DNA from: Diadema setosum
Lineage: Eukaryota; Echinodermata; Echinoidea; Diadematoida; Diadematidae
Length of the DNA stretch: 64,000 nt
Assembly: GCA_033980235.1 (NCBI GenBank)
Contig: CM067066.1
Location: 33,891,180-33,955,179 of the forward strand
Reading direction: 5' to 3'
Shown: in pieces, positions 25,501 to 38,510 of the stretch
Layout: every line of letters begins with the position of its first letter
Position numbering within the stretch: the stretch's first letter is position 1
Position numbers and translations under genes: made by a program
The notes under the pieces: model-generated
The model's input: only the letters and a program-made list of their open reading frames with translations
What the model was told of the DNA's origin: nothing
Databases searched by the model: none

Positions 25501-28500
25501 TGATTTTAAAGTTGGCACTTTGGGCAACTGCTAGAATCAATTACAGAGTTGAAATTCAATGTATTGTCTTCGCTGAAGTTTCACAGCATTAAACTCATCT
25601 GCGTATCTTGTAGTTACTGAGCATCAGATGTAGTATATCACTATTTTGTTATATTAAACCCAGCTCAACGACTTTCCTTGCTTCCAAGTTCCATACCAAA
25701 AGGAACTAGAAATGTCACTATGGTGACTGGTACATGTCTCCACCATAATGCATGGTTCTCCTAATATCTCTGTAGTACAATGTCTTGGCAATGTGTGATG
25801 ACAGTTTCACAGAATTGACAAAATATTAAAATGACAAGTTTGTCACAAATGTGTCGAATGACTTTCCTTGAACTAGGTTTGATTGGCTGAATAGCTACTG
25901 TAAAACAAGGAATGTTTGTGTGCATTTTAATTTCACGAGTGCCAAGATTCGCGAAATTAAAATGCACGCGAAAGTTCTTGTCTACACTATGCATTGACTG
26001 CCAGTATACAAATGATGCACAGGATAGAGTGCATTAGGATTACAGGCAGTGCAATAGTACTGAAGTAAAGGAAGGAGGTGTGTCTCATTTCAGAGCTTCC
26101 TATTGGCTACATTCTTGAACCCATTTTATAATGGCAGTTCACGAAAATTTCATGCCGCAAAAAAGGCCGTCGGCTCCAATTCGCGAGAAATTCATGCAAC
26201 AAATATATCATGTTTTACAGTATATTGTCTAACAGTGCAGGTACTTAGGGATTTGAAGACTTTTACTGGACTTTTGACCCTTTTATAAGTTTATGCATTG
26301 AGTAATTTTCAAGGTGCCAGTATGGACAAAAAGTATAATTTCAGTATGAAATAATAACATTTTAGCATTTTAACCCAGTCTTTGACCCCTGACCTTTGAC
26401 CCTATGATCCTAAATTCTAATATTGAATGGGACTCTACAAAACTTTCCGTAAAGGTACTTGCCAATCTTATGCATATTACTTGCCCAGAAAAATAGTGCA
26501 CTGGCCATATAACCCAAGACTTGCTTGATGAGCCACAACACTAAGGTGTCCACTTGACATAAAAATAGTATTCAATAATATCATGAAAAGAATATTAAAG
26601 TTGCTGAAAGGCAACAGACGTCTTGATGCTGTAAGGTCATATATATCTTAAACAGCAATTACTGTTATGTTCACACTTCAGTATTGTTCGTAGCTTCTTT
26701 AACAATGCATACATGGTACATGTACTTTATATCACGTCTAGACTGGATTTCCCCCTATGCCCACAGTCACCTGGCCAACAGCAAAAACCTGATGCACTGT
26801 GTACCCATACCATAATATCCATATACAACAGCCACCATGGACTCACACAAGCAGAAAAACATTGTGATGAATGATGCAGGAATTTGTATAAATCTACTAT
26901 GTTCAAAAGAAAACAATAATGTAAACCACTTTGGAATGCTGAATTTTTGGATGAGCAGGTTTCTCTCAGGAAGTGCCACAAAACCACAAACAAATAACAA
27001 ATCCAACACCCAACATCATGCAGTCTATGTAAGGTGTCAACAAGAAAAAAAAAGGGGGGGGAAAAACAAAAACAAAAAACAAGAGGATTGGTGTACAACC
27101 CACAATGGCATTCATTAACAGATATAACAAAAGTAGAACAACTGACTACAAATTTAAACAATGCCTTCGGCACCCTTCACGTGGAGGCATAAAAAACTGG
27201 CGATACTTTGGCCTCCTAAAAGGCAATTCTTCGCCATGTTCATGTTCAGTTTGATAAATGGGATAATACGTCATGAAGAACATTGGAGGTTTCATCAACA
27301 TTTAGATCTAATTATCAGAAAATTATAAGATTTGTAAAGCTTCACATATTTTCCTACATAAACATGAGAAAAAAGACAGAAATTGGAGGTGATGACGTCA
27401 TCACCTTAGAAACTTGGCTGACTTGTATGTAAGAATTTTATAACTTTTCTTCTCTGACATGAAATCAGTAATAAGTTGTATAATTCCCCATCAAATCCTA
27501 GATCTTTTTCAATAGCAACTCTACTACTTTTATGAGGAAAAGAACCATAGCTGCTTTATTGTGACAGTTAAAATAATTGTCATTGAACATGCTATTATGA
27601 TAAGCCATACAACTTCATTAAAATGACTCTATATCATCTTTATTTTTCAAATTTGTTTCACCTCGTTTTATCAGAATATCTCCCAAGATACATGAACTTT
27701 TTTGTAGATACAATCATAGCAATTTCAGACCACTGTTGATGAGAGAAGAGATTTTCACGCAATACTGATGAATCTGCAAATAAAAACAAAGCTTCATGGT
27801 TCAGCGACAAGACCCACATTTCCAGCAGATGAATTACGTGCGGCAAGAAAAAGTGTGAGGAAGGAAATCATGCAAATGGAACAGGATGGAATGTGTGTGA
27901 GGTTCCTCTGCTCATCAAACAACATTCACTCATCTCGAATAAAGTAGATCAAGAAAGCTAGGCGTTCAACAGCCAGTGATCTGGAAAAGAGGCGCTTTTG
28001 TGGGAGTAACACAAACGAATGCGGAAGACCTTCCATATGGAAACAGCAAGACCCCAACAGGGTGTACGTGGCATGCACACATTTACCTTTGCATTCTTCA
28101 AACATGACGAGCACAAAGAAGAAAACAAAAAAATTGTATTTACGTTTTCCCTGACTCGAAGTAATTCAACCATGTCAGTACACCGTTTTGCGCAGATGTT
28201 TACTCAAAGTTTACCAAGCACGAAATCCGTAACAAAAGTCTAATTACTGATGATATAAGTTTCCTTTTTTGCTGATTCTCCTTCTTTTAAAGTAGGTGAA
28301 TTTCATACACATACACATCATAGAGTTCTACAAGGACTATATGTTCACTGAGTTCTTCATGATAATCTACTTCCACTCCCCTTCTCAATATCTATTGCAC
28401 CTGTCTGATATAAAAGTCAAACCTGATATTACACCTACAAGAGTTTATGCACAAATGGCAACACATTTTATTCCCTCTGCACCAATTTGAATAAAAATGG

Positions 28501-31500
28501 GCTCCTTGTAATTCAAATATCAGTGAATGTCATACATAGACATATATGAACACACATGTATAATACTTCTTAAGAATTACTACTATATGTTCGCTGAGTG
28601 TAACATGATTATCTACTTCCACTCCCTCTGTCAATCCATACATTGCACCGGTCTGATATAAAAGTCAAACCTGATGTTACGCCTACATTGTACAAGAGCT
28701 TGTGCACGAATGGCAACAGAATTTGATTCCCTCTGCACCAATTTCAATGAAAATTTAAATGGGCCTGCCTATAATTCACATATCTACTCTCGACATTCAC
28801 TCTCAAGACCCTCTTTTTTATTTTCCCCAGATGGTGATATGTGCAGATACAGTGTAAGTCCGTCACACACTGCATTCTGCTTTTCACAGATTTTTTGGGG
28901 AAAATATGACCCAAATTGTACAACAAATGATCGCAAATTCATGCACATGTTTTACACAAATAACATGCTACCATTCTACTTTGTCTCAAGAAACATTCAT
29001 AGTGATGAACACCCTTTATACGCCAGGTCTATGACCTGTAAAACTGGCACAAAATCACACAAACATACAATGGCACTAACTGGCACTAAATGCTTCACAC
29101 AGCCACACCTTTGATTGATATGTTACCAAACAGCTTTGTCATCTCCACAAGAAATGTTTGGCAATCCATTAATTACATAAAATCCATTTTTGAGTCATCA
29201 GTCTCTAAAACTGTCAGAACTTTCATCAGATCCACTGAGCAGACTAAAATGAATAGCAGTTAAAAATTGCTTATGGTATACGCCACTTTGCCTGTGGCAA
29301 GGAAGGGGTTAACACACATGCTGCACCCTTACTTATGGTAATCCTTGACGCAGTAGATCTTCTGATCCACATCGATGGTAAAGGGCACTCCATCCAGACA
29401 CTGGTTACACACCACGCATCGGAAGCAGCCCGGGTGGTAGGACTTTCCCATGGCTTGCAGGATCTAGAAAGATACAAGTAAGGTGTAGATACAGACTAAT
29501 CAAATCATGTTGATCCCTGGTATAATACAGACTACAACTTACCAAATTTTTATTCATGGTTTATCAAAACAAGATCCATGGTTTAGACTACAGCACCTAA
29601 TAATTTGGTCCAAAATTTAGATACAGATTAAAGCATCTACATTGATCAAAGATTTAGATACAGACTACAGAATATCATAATTTGATCCATGATGTACATA
29701 CACGTAGATAAACAGCACATTTTATGGTGTACATACAGACTACAGTCACTTCACAATTTGATTCATGGTTAAAATACAAACCTCAGTACAGTACCTCATT
29801 TGATTCATGGTTTAGATACAGACTACACCATCTCATAATTTGATCCATGGATCAGATATAGACTACAGCACCTCATAATTTGATCCATGGTTTAGATACA
29901 GACTACAGCACCTAATAAGGGGGAAAAAAAATGTTCTTCGTTGTTACATCCTCAGTATTAGTGAAAAGCTGGTTAAACCTGCTCACCGTGTCCATAATGA
30001 GGTGACCACAAACGGCACACTTTTCAGCTGTCTGCTGGAAGCCAGAGTACTGAAATGAAGGAAGGGGTAAATAAAAAAACACACCCATATTAATTCACAC
30101 TTACTTTCAAGAAGAACCCTCTTGGTGAATTACATTTAAGAAGTCATGATTTCGTTAAGGACATACAACAGATATCTTTCTTCATGAGTCAACAAAACAA
30201 TTATCATTCAAATTCATGAAATTCTTCCGTCGAGATGTTTTCATTGCAACTGATTGACAATTGCCCTACATCGACGTAAATATTAAGCACTGAATTGATC
30301 AGTGTTTTAGTACATTAAAACATCTCGACGGAAGAATTTCATGAATTTGAATAACAAAGCAGTACCCGCTGCACGCTATAAGGATTAGAACCAACACTTG
30401 CTGTCGGGCGAAAGCTCGGTGGTCTAGTGGAGATGACGCCTGTACGGTGATCAGGAGGTCGTGGGTTCGAATCCTGCTCGAGTATGTACGCCCATGATTT
30501 TTTGTCATGGCTACTACTAAAACACTGATCAATTCAGTGCTTAATATTTACGTCGATGTAGGGCAATTGTCAATCAGTTGCAATGAAAACATCTTGACGG
30601 AAGAATTTCATGAATTTGAATAACAAAGCAGTACCCGCTGCACGCTATAAGGATTAGAACCAACACTTGCTGTCGGGCGAAAGCTCGGTGGTCTAGTGGA
30701 GATGACGCCTGTACGGTGATCAGGAGGTCGTGGGTTCGAATCCTGCTCGAGTATGTACGCCCATGATTTTTTGTCATGGCTACTACTAAAACACTGATCA
30801 ATTCAGTGCTTAATATTTACGTCGATGTAGGGCAATTGTCAATCAGTTGCAATGAAAACATCTCGACGGAAGAATTTCATGAATTTGAATAACAAAGCAG
30901 TACCCGCTGCACGCTATAAGGATTAGAACCAACACTTGCTGTCGGGCGAAAGCTCGGTGGTCTAGTGGAGATGACGCCTGTTCGGTGATCAGGAGGTCGT
31001 GGGTTCGAATCCTGCTCGAGTATGTACGCCCATGATTTTTTGTCATGGCTACTACCAAAACACTGATCAATTCAGTGCTTAATATTTACGTCGATGTAGG
31101 GCAATTGTCAATCAGTTGCAATGAAAACAATTATCACATCAAATCACAAAACATTATAACTACACAGGCCTATGTAGTTATGTTATTTTATGCATTTTTT
31201 CCCCAATTCATGCTAGTTTCTCCACGAAGTGGAGAAGGCAAAGTCAAATGCAGAATAACGTTTTCTGGCCTGAATAAGGGTTTATATATCTCTCAGGACT
31301 GTTGTAGATATTTCTTTTTGAGGTTTTGTGCTATGAATTCACACCTCTTTTAGAATATGCTCATCTTGATATTCTGTCAAGATACTGGTAGTATAATTCA
31401 CAGATCTGATGAGTGGGGAAGGCAAAGTCAAAATGCAGAATAACGTTCTGGCCTGAATAAGGGTTCAAAAATCTTTGGACTGTTGTAGAGTATTTCTTTC

Positions 31501-34500
31501 TGAGGTTTTGTGCTATGAATTCACACCTCTTTTAGAATATGCTCATCTTGATATTCTGTCAAGACACGGGTGGTATTTCACAGATCTGAAGAGTGATAGT
31601 ATCAGAATACATTGCAAGTTCTACACACTTCTGAAAAGTTTGCTGTTGCTAAAATAAAGAAACCAGCTTCCTGTTTACACCAGATCAAAAATGCATTCCC
31701 TAAATACAAACTCAGAATTCAAGTAAGGAAGATTGGTACCATCTGGAAAAAACAAACAAACAAACAAACAAACCTTTGGTCGACAAAGGTTGCAGAAATA
31801 TGTTTGGCTGGTCAAAGACGCAAGAACTTGGATTTACAATAATTCAATAGATCCTGTATGCTATTGGTTGCTGGATTGCAGGAAATTAATTCTTGAAGAA
31901 TTTTCTGGATTTGCAGGTACAAAGTGCAAAATATCTTATTTTACCCTCCTACGACAACAAGGAATAAGTCAAAGGTCATATTGGGCCAATTTCACAAGAG
32001 CAATACATTTTTGTATGCCTCACATATAATCTTTGAACCTGGTAATAAATCACAACTCCTCAAATTCAGTCTGACAACAACCAGACGTACAGGGAAGTAT
32101 TTGCCAACTGCTTGGGTCACAGTCTCACATACACTGTATGCAGTCACGCAAACCCACCCACCCACACACACACATGTAAATTGTATCCAAAGGCACTTGG
32201 CAAGAACACATAAAATTGCTTTCAATCTGATAAATTCACTTCTCAATAGTGAACCCAAATTTCAAATGTTATAAATGGGAAAAATAGAAGGAAAGAGAGA
32301 TCTACTGTAAGTTTAGATAGAAAGATAGATTTAAAGAGAGAAAGGGGGAGGGGGAATAGAAAGATATGACGGTACTGCTCCTGCATACAACATTTCATTT
32401 AGAATAAGAATATTAAAAATATCAACCCATTGAGGATGGGCTGATTTTGCTACAACACAAATTTCACATCAGATACTTGTCCGAATATACCAGGAACCCG
32501 GGACTCATCTTCAACAGGTTAAGATATTACGGTACTACATAATGTAACACCCAAAGACACAATGAAACCTCCTTTCTGTTACAATGCAGCTCCCTATCAC
32601 AATGAAACACACAATATAAAGTCGGAGGGAGGGTAGAGGAGAAGAGTACAAGCTTGAGAAAATTCCCAAAAGTGAAGCAAACACAGGTGCATTCATGTTT
32701 TTTTTTCTTTTCTTTTCATAAAGTATGGTGTGCATTGTGAGTATACTTTTGTAGGCTGTTCCACCATTTCATCTTGTGCTCAAAATCATTTGATGAGAAT
32801 TATTCAAAATATCAATGTCAGTAACTCTTACCACCATCTTCTGCATTAAAAAAAAAAATAAACAAAAAAATCTGACATTGGCCCTACCATGTGCATGGTA
32901 TACACAAAACAATTTTATCAAGCTCTGAGTTCATCTGAAATTTTATCTCAATTTGTATGCCCATGTGTCTAAAAAATGATACACATTATCTGGTGGATCT
33001 ACGTATGTGGTTAAATACAGTAATAGCAAATATATACAAATTGGTAGGCCTATAATTATGAATTAATATCTACAATTTACATTGATATCAATTTATACAT
33101 TTACTGTACAGAGGATCCTGTCTGATGGATCTTCAACCAGCATCATTTACAATTATTGAATTGTCATGGTAACAACTAAAATGCTCATACTTGCTGTTTT
33201 TGAACAATTTCCTGTCTTGACTTTACAATTATGGTATATACCACATTAAAACAAATGTAAAATCCTCTGTCAATGGGCCTAAGTAGACTGTAAATAGCCA
33301 AAGGTTCAAGTACCCTGGTATGTGAACTGTATGCCTTCAAGGAAGAAAGCAAAACATGTTGCCCTGCATGGTGTATGTGAGCAGTTACAAAAATACAGTA
33401 CAGTGGTACTTGTAATAAAAATGTTGATACTTTTACAACAGAGAGGCATAAATACACGTAAAAATTGCACAAAAGCATACAATGTACAATATGTACTCAC
33501 AAACACACATATTGTATTGCTTGAGAGCATGATTCCTATGTATATACAACTACAATGTATTCCAACACGCACAAGTGTGCATGTGCTTAACATCATCTTG
33601 TGCTGTGATTACCAAATCCCTGCCATAAACCGGCAATATTTTTCTCATCCAGTAAATACGTAATCACAGTTTACTCCAGGCAGCATGCCCACTGAGTCAC
33701 CAGTTGTAAACGACTAACAATCTGTAGTAGATGTTCATTCCTAGATCCTTGCCTTAAAAAAAAAAAATTAAATTAAAAAATATAAGTTTCTGTTTCTCCT
33801 GTCTCCTGCTGAATTAAACATTTCAACATCAATGTTGGGTCTTGAAGAACATCATGGTACATGCCTCTGCCTAAATTAGGCATACCAAAAAGGTGCTTCG
33901 CAATAGGCAAGAGAACCCCATAGTTCACCATCCCCGGGTGCTACAAGCCTACAGTATAAGATGCACTTGCTCACTGACCCAGGGCCACTAGAACTTACCT
34001 GTTGGGCAAATTAAACTGAATGGTGTTGTCCCCTCACCATAATTCCTATTTGGGCAAGGAAAATTTAATTTTACCAATCTAACATACATGTATCTCTTGG
34101 TTTTTAATTTATAGAGTATATATACACACATATATTTGTATGTGTGTAAACATAATTATGTGCATGCTTTTTTGAATTGTTGCAACCAACTTGACTGATT
34201 TCGAGATCTTAACCTGTTGAGGACGGTTTTATTTTGCTACAACACGCATTTCCCATAGCTGCTTGCCCGAGTACAATACCTGGGACTCGTTCTCAACAGG
34301 TTAAATACCAATTTCTTTCTGCACATTGTGAACCATCATGGACCAAGGTCAGGTAATTTCCAAGTCTTGTATTCTATTAAAAGATTATACTTGTACAATG
34401 TGCACAAAGTTGTAAAACATCCCTCACTCAGAACTACCTGCTATCTTGTTTGCTCTCCAAAGAGTAAGCATCTTGCTAAGTTTGCTCTCTACGATAAAAA

Positions 34501-37500
34501 CCCGCACAGTCGACCTCTCACTGTAATCAGCCCTGAAAACGCAACATTCCAATGTATCTTTATTTTCTACGCTACTGCTGGGAAAAAATGAGGAAGAGGG
34601 CTTGCCTAAGACTCTTTTTCCTTTCCTTTTTGTAGCCTATTGGTGACAATAACTAGTCTTTTATGCTTCCCTGTACCTTGGGGAAGTACAGAGTAAACAC
34701 ATATAATCACTGGTCAAACAGGGCCGTATATTGGGCAATGAGTGCAAAGAAATTAAACAATGGGTTCTTAAGAACCGGTATATACTACACCCTGAAAACA
34801 CAGGTCTAGTCTTTAATGGTACACACAAACCACAGACCTTATGATATATCTGTAGTAAGGTATTGGAATTTTTTTCTGTGTCTGTACATTCTGGCAATGG
34901 TTCTTGATTTTGGTTCTCCATTACTGTGACTAGTGTTATAAAATCATTACTTAGATTAGAACGGGAGATTCAGATAATTATGAAGTTAATTCAAGCACAC
35001 TTATTCCAGAGAGGTAGCAAGTAACCCCCCCCCCCCAAAAAAAAAAAAAAAAAAAAAAAAGAGAGAGAAAAAAAAAGAAAGATAAAATACAGTTGTTAAA
35101 AAACAGAAGCCTTTCATGCAATGGTAACAGCTACATCTTTGAAACTCGGTAAAAATATCCTTTCACATGCTGGACCACATAGACTTTAGAATAAACAACC
35201 TGCAACTGCCAACTTTTAAAATCAGACAAATCTAAGACCACTTTTTCAATCTACAAACATGATCACATAATGAATTTTTTTAGCTTATTCATTTTTTTTC
35301 TACAATATCTACTTGTATAATCATGCCGCACTGTTGTTGAGTACCTATGTGAGGTGGCTTTAAAACTAAAATAAATCACTGATATTACCGTTATCATCAT
35401 CATCATTATAATTATACTATACACTTTTTATTATTATACTTTTAATTATACTGTATAATTTATCTATCTATCTACTCATTTAGGCCTATTCATTTAAATA
35501 TAATACTGACAAGATAGCAAGATCTACATGAGAATGCTGTGTCATGTCAAGGCTATCATTGTAAATAGCAGATGCCTTGAAGGTACATGAAGACATTTGT
35601 CATGCACCTTTATGCCTGCATACTCTTACTTAACATCAAACAGAGGCCTATGTCTACACTAATTCCCTTGTCAGTAAACACACCAAATAATAATACGAAT
35701 TACATGTGGTACATTGTATGTGTGGATGTGTTTTGAGGGAGTAAAATTTGTAGTCCAATTTGTGACAGTTCTGGCAGTGTTGTCTAAAGTCATCACGCTA
35801 TTCAGAAAAAAGTACAAATTTCCTTTACATGCTTGTATTAACCATCATTCCTATGAACTGTCTACACTGTATATGCCATGCAAGTCAGTATTTTTGCCAT
35901 AAACAGGCTACTGTATAGCTTTCTCAAATCCCTTTAGTCCATTGTAATTCTACAAATACATGCTTGTCCATCATTACTGTATACCTAATGGTACTACAGA
36001 TTTGCACAGTGCATCTGAGATTACACTTCAAATATATGTGTGCGTAAAATCCTTCATACTATCTCGGCATATTATTGTTCTCAGATGAGGCATGACTTTA
36101 ATATATCCCCCAGAAAGCTTTATGAGTCCTGTCACACCTACTCACACACTCAACGATCCAAGCAATCCTCAATTTTCCAAACTTTTGTTTCCCATGTGTG
36201 CATGCCATATTGGGACTGTGCGGCAAATAATGATGCAGGGTTCGAAATTGGCGATGGTCCGCTGGCCATTGGCCACCCAAAATCACGTTGGACTAGCTAA
36301 AAATCGAAAAATTCTGAAGTTACTAGTCCTTCTGGCTGGCCAAAATATTGCTTCAGTGTCAAAATTGATTCTAAGTAGTCTGCCTGGCTAGTTAAAAAAA
36401 AAGTTAAGTGCGACCCCTGTGATGGATTTTGCATATTCTTAAAAAGACACCATCTCCTCTTTTCTTCCTTTAAAACATAAAATAGTTGTTATTAACCCGT
36501 TGAAGACTAGTCCTGAGTATACTCAGGCAGATGTCTATGGGAAATGTGTGTTATAGCAAAACCAGCTCGTCCTCAACGGGTTAAAGAAAGGGTGAGAGAG
36601 AGAGAGACAGTTCAGCCCTCAACATGATCTGTACTCACCAGCTAAATGCTATATGTACCACTCTGTTCCTAATAGAGAAGCACTCCACTCTTGTAATTAA
36701 TCCCCTTCTCTGCCACTAGCCCCCCCCCCCAAAAAAAAAAAGGGTAATAAAATGAATATGAGAAACGAACAAAGAAAGACATGCAGAGGAGGGTTCTTCT
36801 CTTTCACATTTCTTCATTCTGACATTTTATCAAAAACATCATTCTATAAGATGCTTTTGAAAGCTATAAGATGTATTTGTAATATAATGTATGTGTAAAT
36901 AATTTCATCCCTCAGAAAGACGTTAAGTTTTCTGATAAAGATGACTTATGCTCATTCCACTGATTAGATGTGATCTGATCCTTATCATAATCTGACACAG
37001 GAATTAATGTCTTATGAACATATTTATGTTGGCCTCTGTCTGTTGTTTATGCTACTGTGCTCTAGTATACACATAGTGAATGGTCACGAGTGTGACGGTA
37101 CATATTTTTAAAAGATTTTGCACGAACTGAAAGACAGCGGCACTCCATTCAAGGTGACACCAAGTTGAAAAGCGCACCTCGCCTTTCAGTGAGTGCAAAG
37201 TCTGTTTCCTTGCACGAGTAAAGACCATACACAATTCATTTTATACAGCGGATGTGGTCCACACTGATACTCAAATTTAGTCCAGAAACAGCTATAATTT
37301 TTTCAAGAAAGGCGAATAGAAGGCACAGCACAGTACATGTGCAACACAGTACACGTGCAGATCACACAAGGTGATGATTTCATCACCTCATGAATATATC
37401 GGTATAGGCATCATGTAAATCTCACAATGACCTGCACACAAGTCTACATTTCCTATTAGCGATAAGAAAACCCCTAAAAGCTTGGATCAGTTACACTGTA

Positions 37501-38470
37501 GATCAAATTATTGTGACATTGTAATTTATAACATCATTACCCTGAAGGGGGATTGTTGTGTGTATGTGCATGTGTGCGTGTGTGTCATATTTGGACCAAA
37601 AACATGATTTTACAAAACTTTGTTTGCAAGCCGATCAGTGTTGTAAAGGTATGCGGCTGTGATTAATATGTTTCATAGACCACATAACGGTAAGTCTAAA
37701 TCAAATAACTTCATGATTTCATATCTGACATGTGACTAGATGAAACTACTACCATTAACTTAACTTTCATTTTACATTATTAGTCAAAATCAACATGGAC
37801 TGGAATTGTACTTCAAAGTGCATCTACGGAAACTTACCAAATAGTCTTCCTCGCAGTAAACTTTCCCATGAACGTTGTAAAATGCCTTCCCGCGTAATGT
37901 CCGACCTGAGGAGATAAAGCATGTTCAATGCCATCACAAGTACATTTTGCACATATCTTGATTGAACAACATATTAAAAATACACACATCATCAACATGA
38001 TTACGTAGAACATATACAGTTGAACCTCTCGTATCCGGACAAGTCGGGACCGGGGCTCATCCAGATAAGGGATTTGGCCGGATATGGGAGACTCAATGCT
38101 TTATACATGTACATATACAAACACATGTACTGATGTAGCCCATTGTAGTACCACATGTAGTAATGTGTATACTGCAACCTTTTCATTGTTACACTCAGTA
38201 ACAGACCCCAAAATAGAGGTTTGTGTTTGCAAGAATGAAATCATTTTCTTTTATAAATTCTTGGGATGATTTACCTAAATAATTGTTAAGAAATGTATCA
38301 AGTATATGTAATTCATGTGTGTTTGTGTAGGAGTTCTCATGGAGTTGGGAATCCTTTCCTCCCGTAATTATAATATTAAAAAAAAAAAAATCACGATGAG
38401 ATTGCGTCCGTATAATAGAGAGATCCGGATAAAGGGAGGCCGGATAATAGAGGTTCAACTGTATTGCAAA

Positions 38471-38510
<40 letters not shown>

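Larger units (their letters stand above)
23077..29332 (-). other. LIM gene intron 5
   Basis: About 6.3 kb with donor GTAAGG. It holds the TA-target MITE at 25898-26220, the three-half-site motif at 26383-26402, and a diverged direct duplication (28296-28520 against 28560-28765; the shared word gtctgatataaaagtcaaac is at 28403 and 28651). ORFs of up to 148 codons in this intron look random. Confidence 0.8.
30050..37837 (-). other. LIM gene intron 3
   Basis: About 7.8 kb with donor GTAAGT. It contains the SINE multimer at 30194-31136, a 184-bp direct duplication at 31225-31600, three GTTGAGG TTAA elements at 32422-36584, an hAT-like element at 36236-36419, and homopolymer and C/A runs. No other gene seen. 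Confidence 0.8.

Noticed and set aside
26727..27173. A 148-codon minus-strand open frame in intron 5
   Set aside because: Composition is that of random AT-rich DNA; no domain, no splice borders, and it overlaps poly-A and G runs.
28674..29114. A 146-codon plus-strand open frame in intron 5
   Set aside because: It lies in a duplicated repeat (28296-28765), antisense to the LIM gene, with no recognisable protein features.
30419..31021. Functional tRNA genes in the 269-bp units
   Set aside because: A and B boxes are good, but position 33 is not T and the anticodon and acceptor stems have mismatches; a SINE head fits better.
30299..31070. Three near-identical 75-77-codon minus-strand frames
   Set aside because: They are the antisense reading of the 269-bp SINE-like units, repeated because the unit is repeated.
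30321..31128. Hammerhead ribozyme in the 269-bp unit, as in retrozymes
   Set aside because: No CUGANGA...GAAA core on either strand, only isolated GAAA words.
29480..31128. CRISPR-like array
   Set aside because: Units are 40-269 bp, imperfect or with no unique spacers, in an animal intron.
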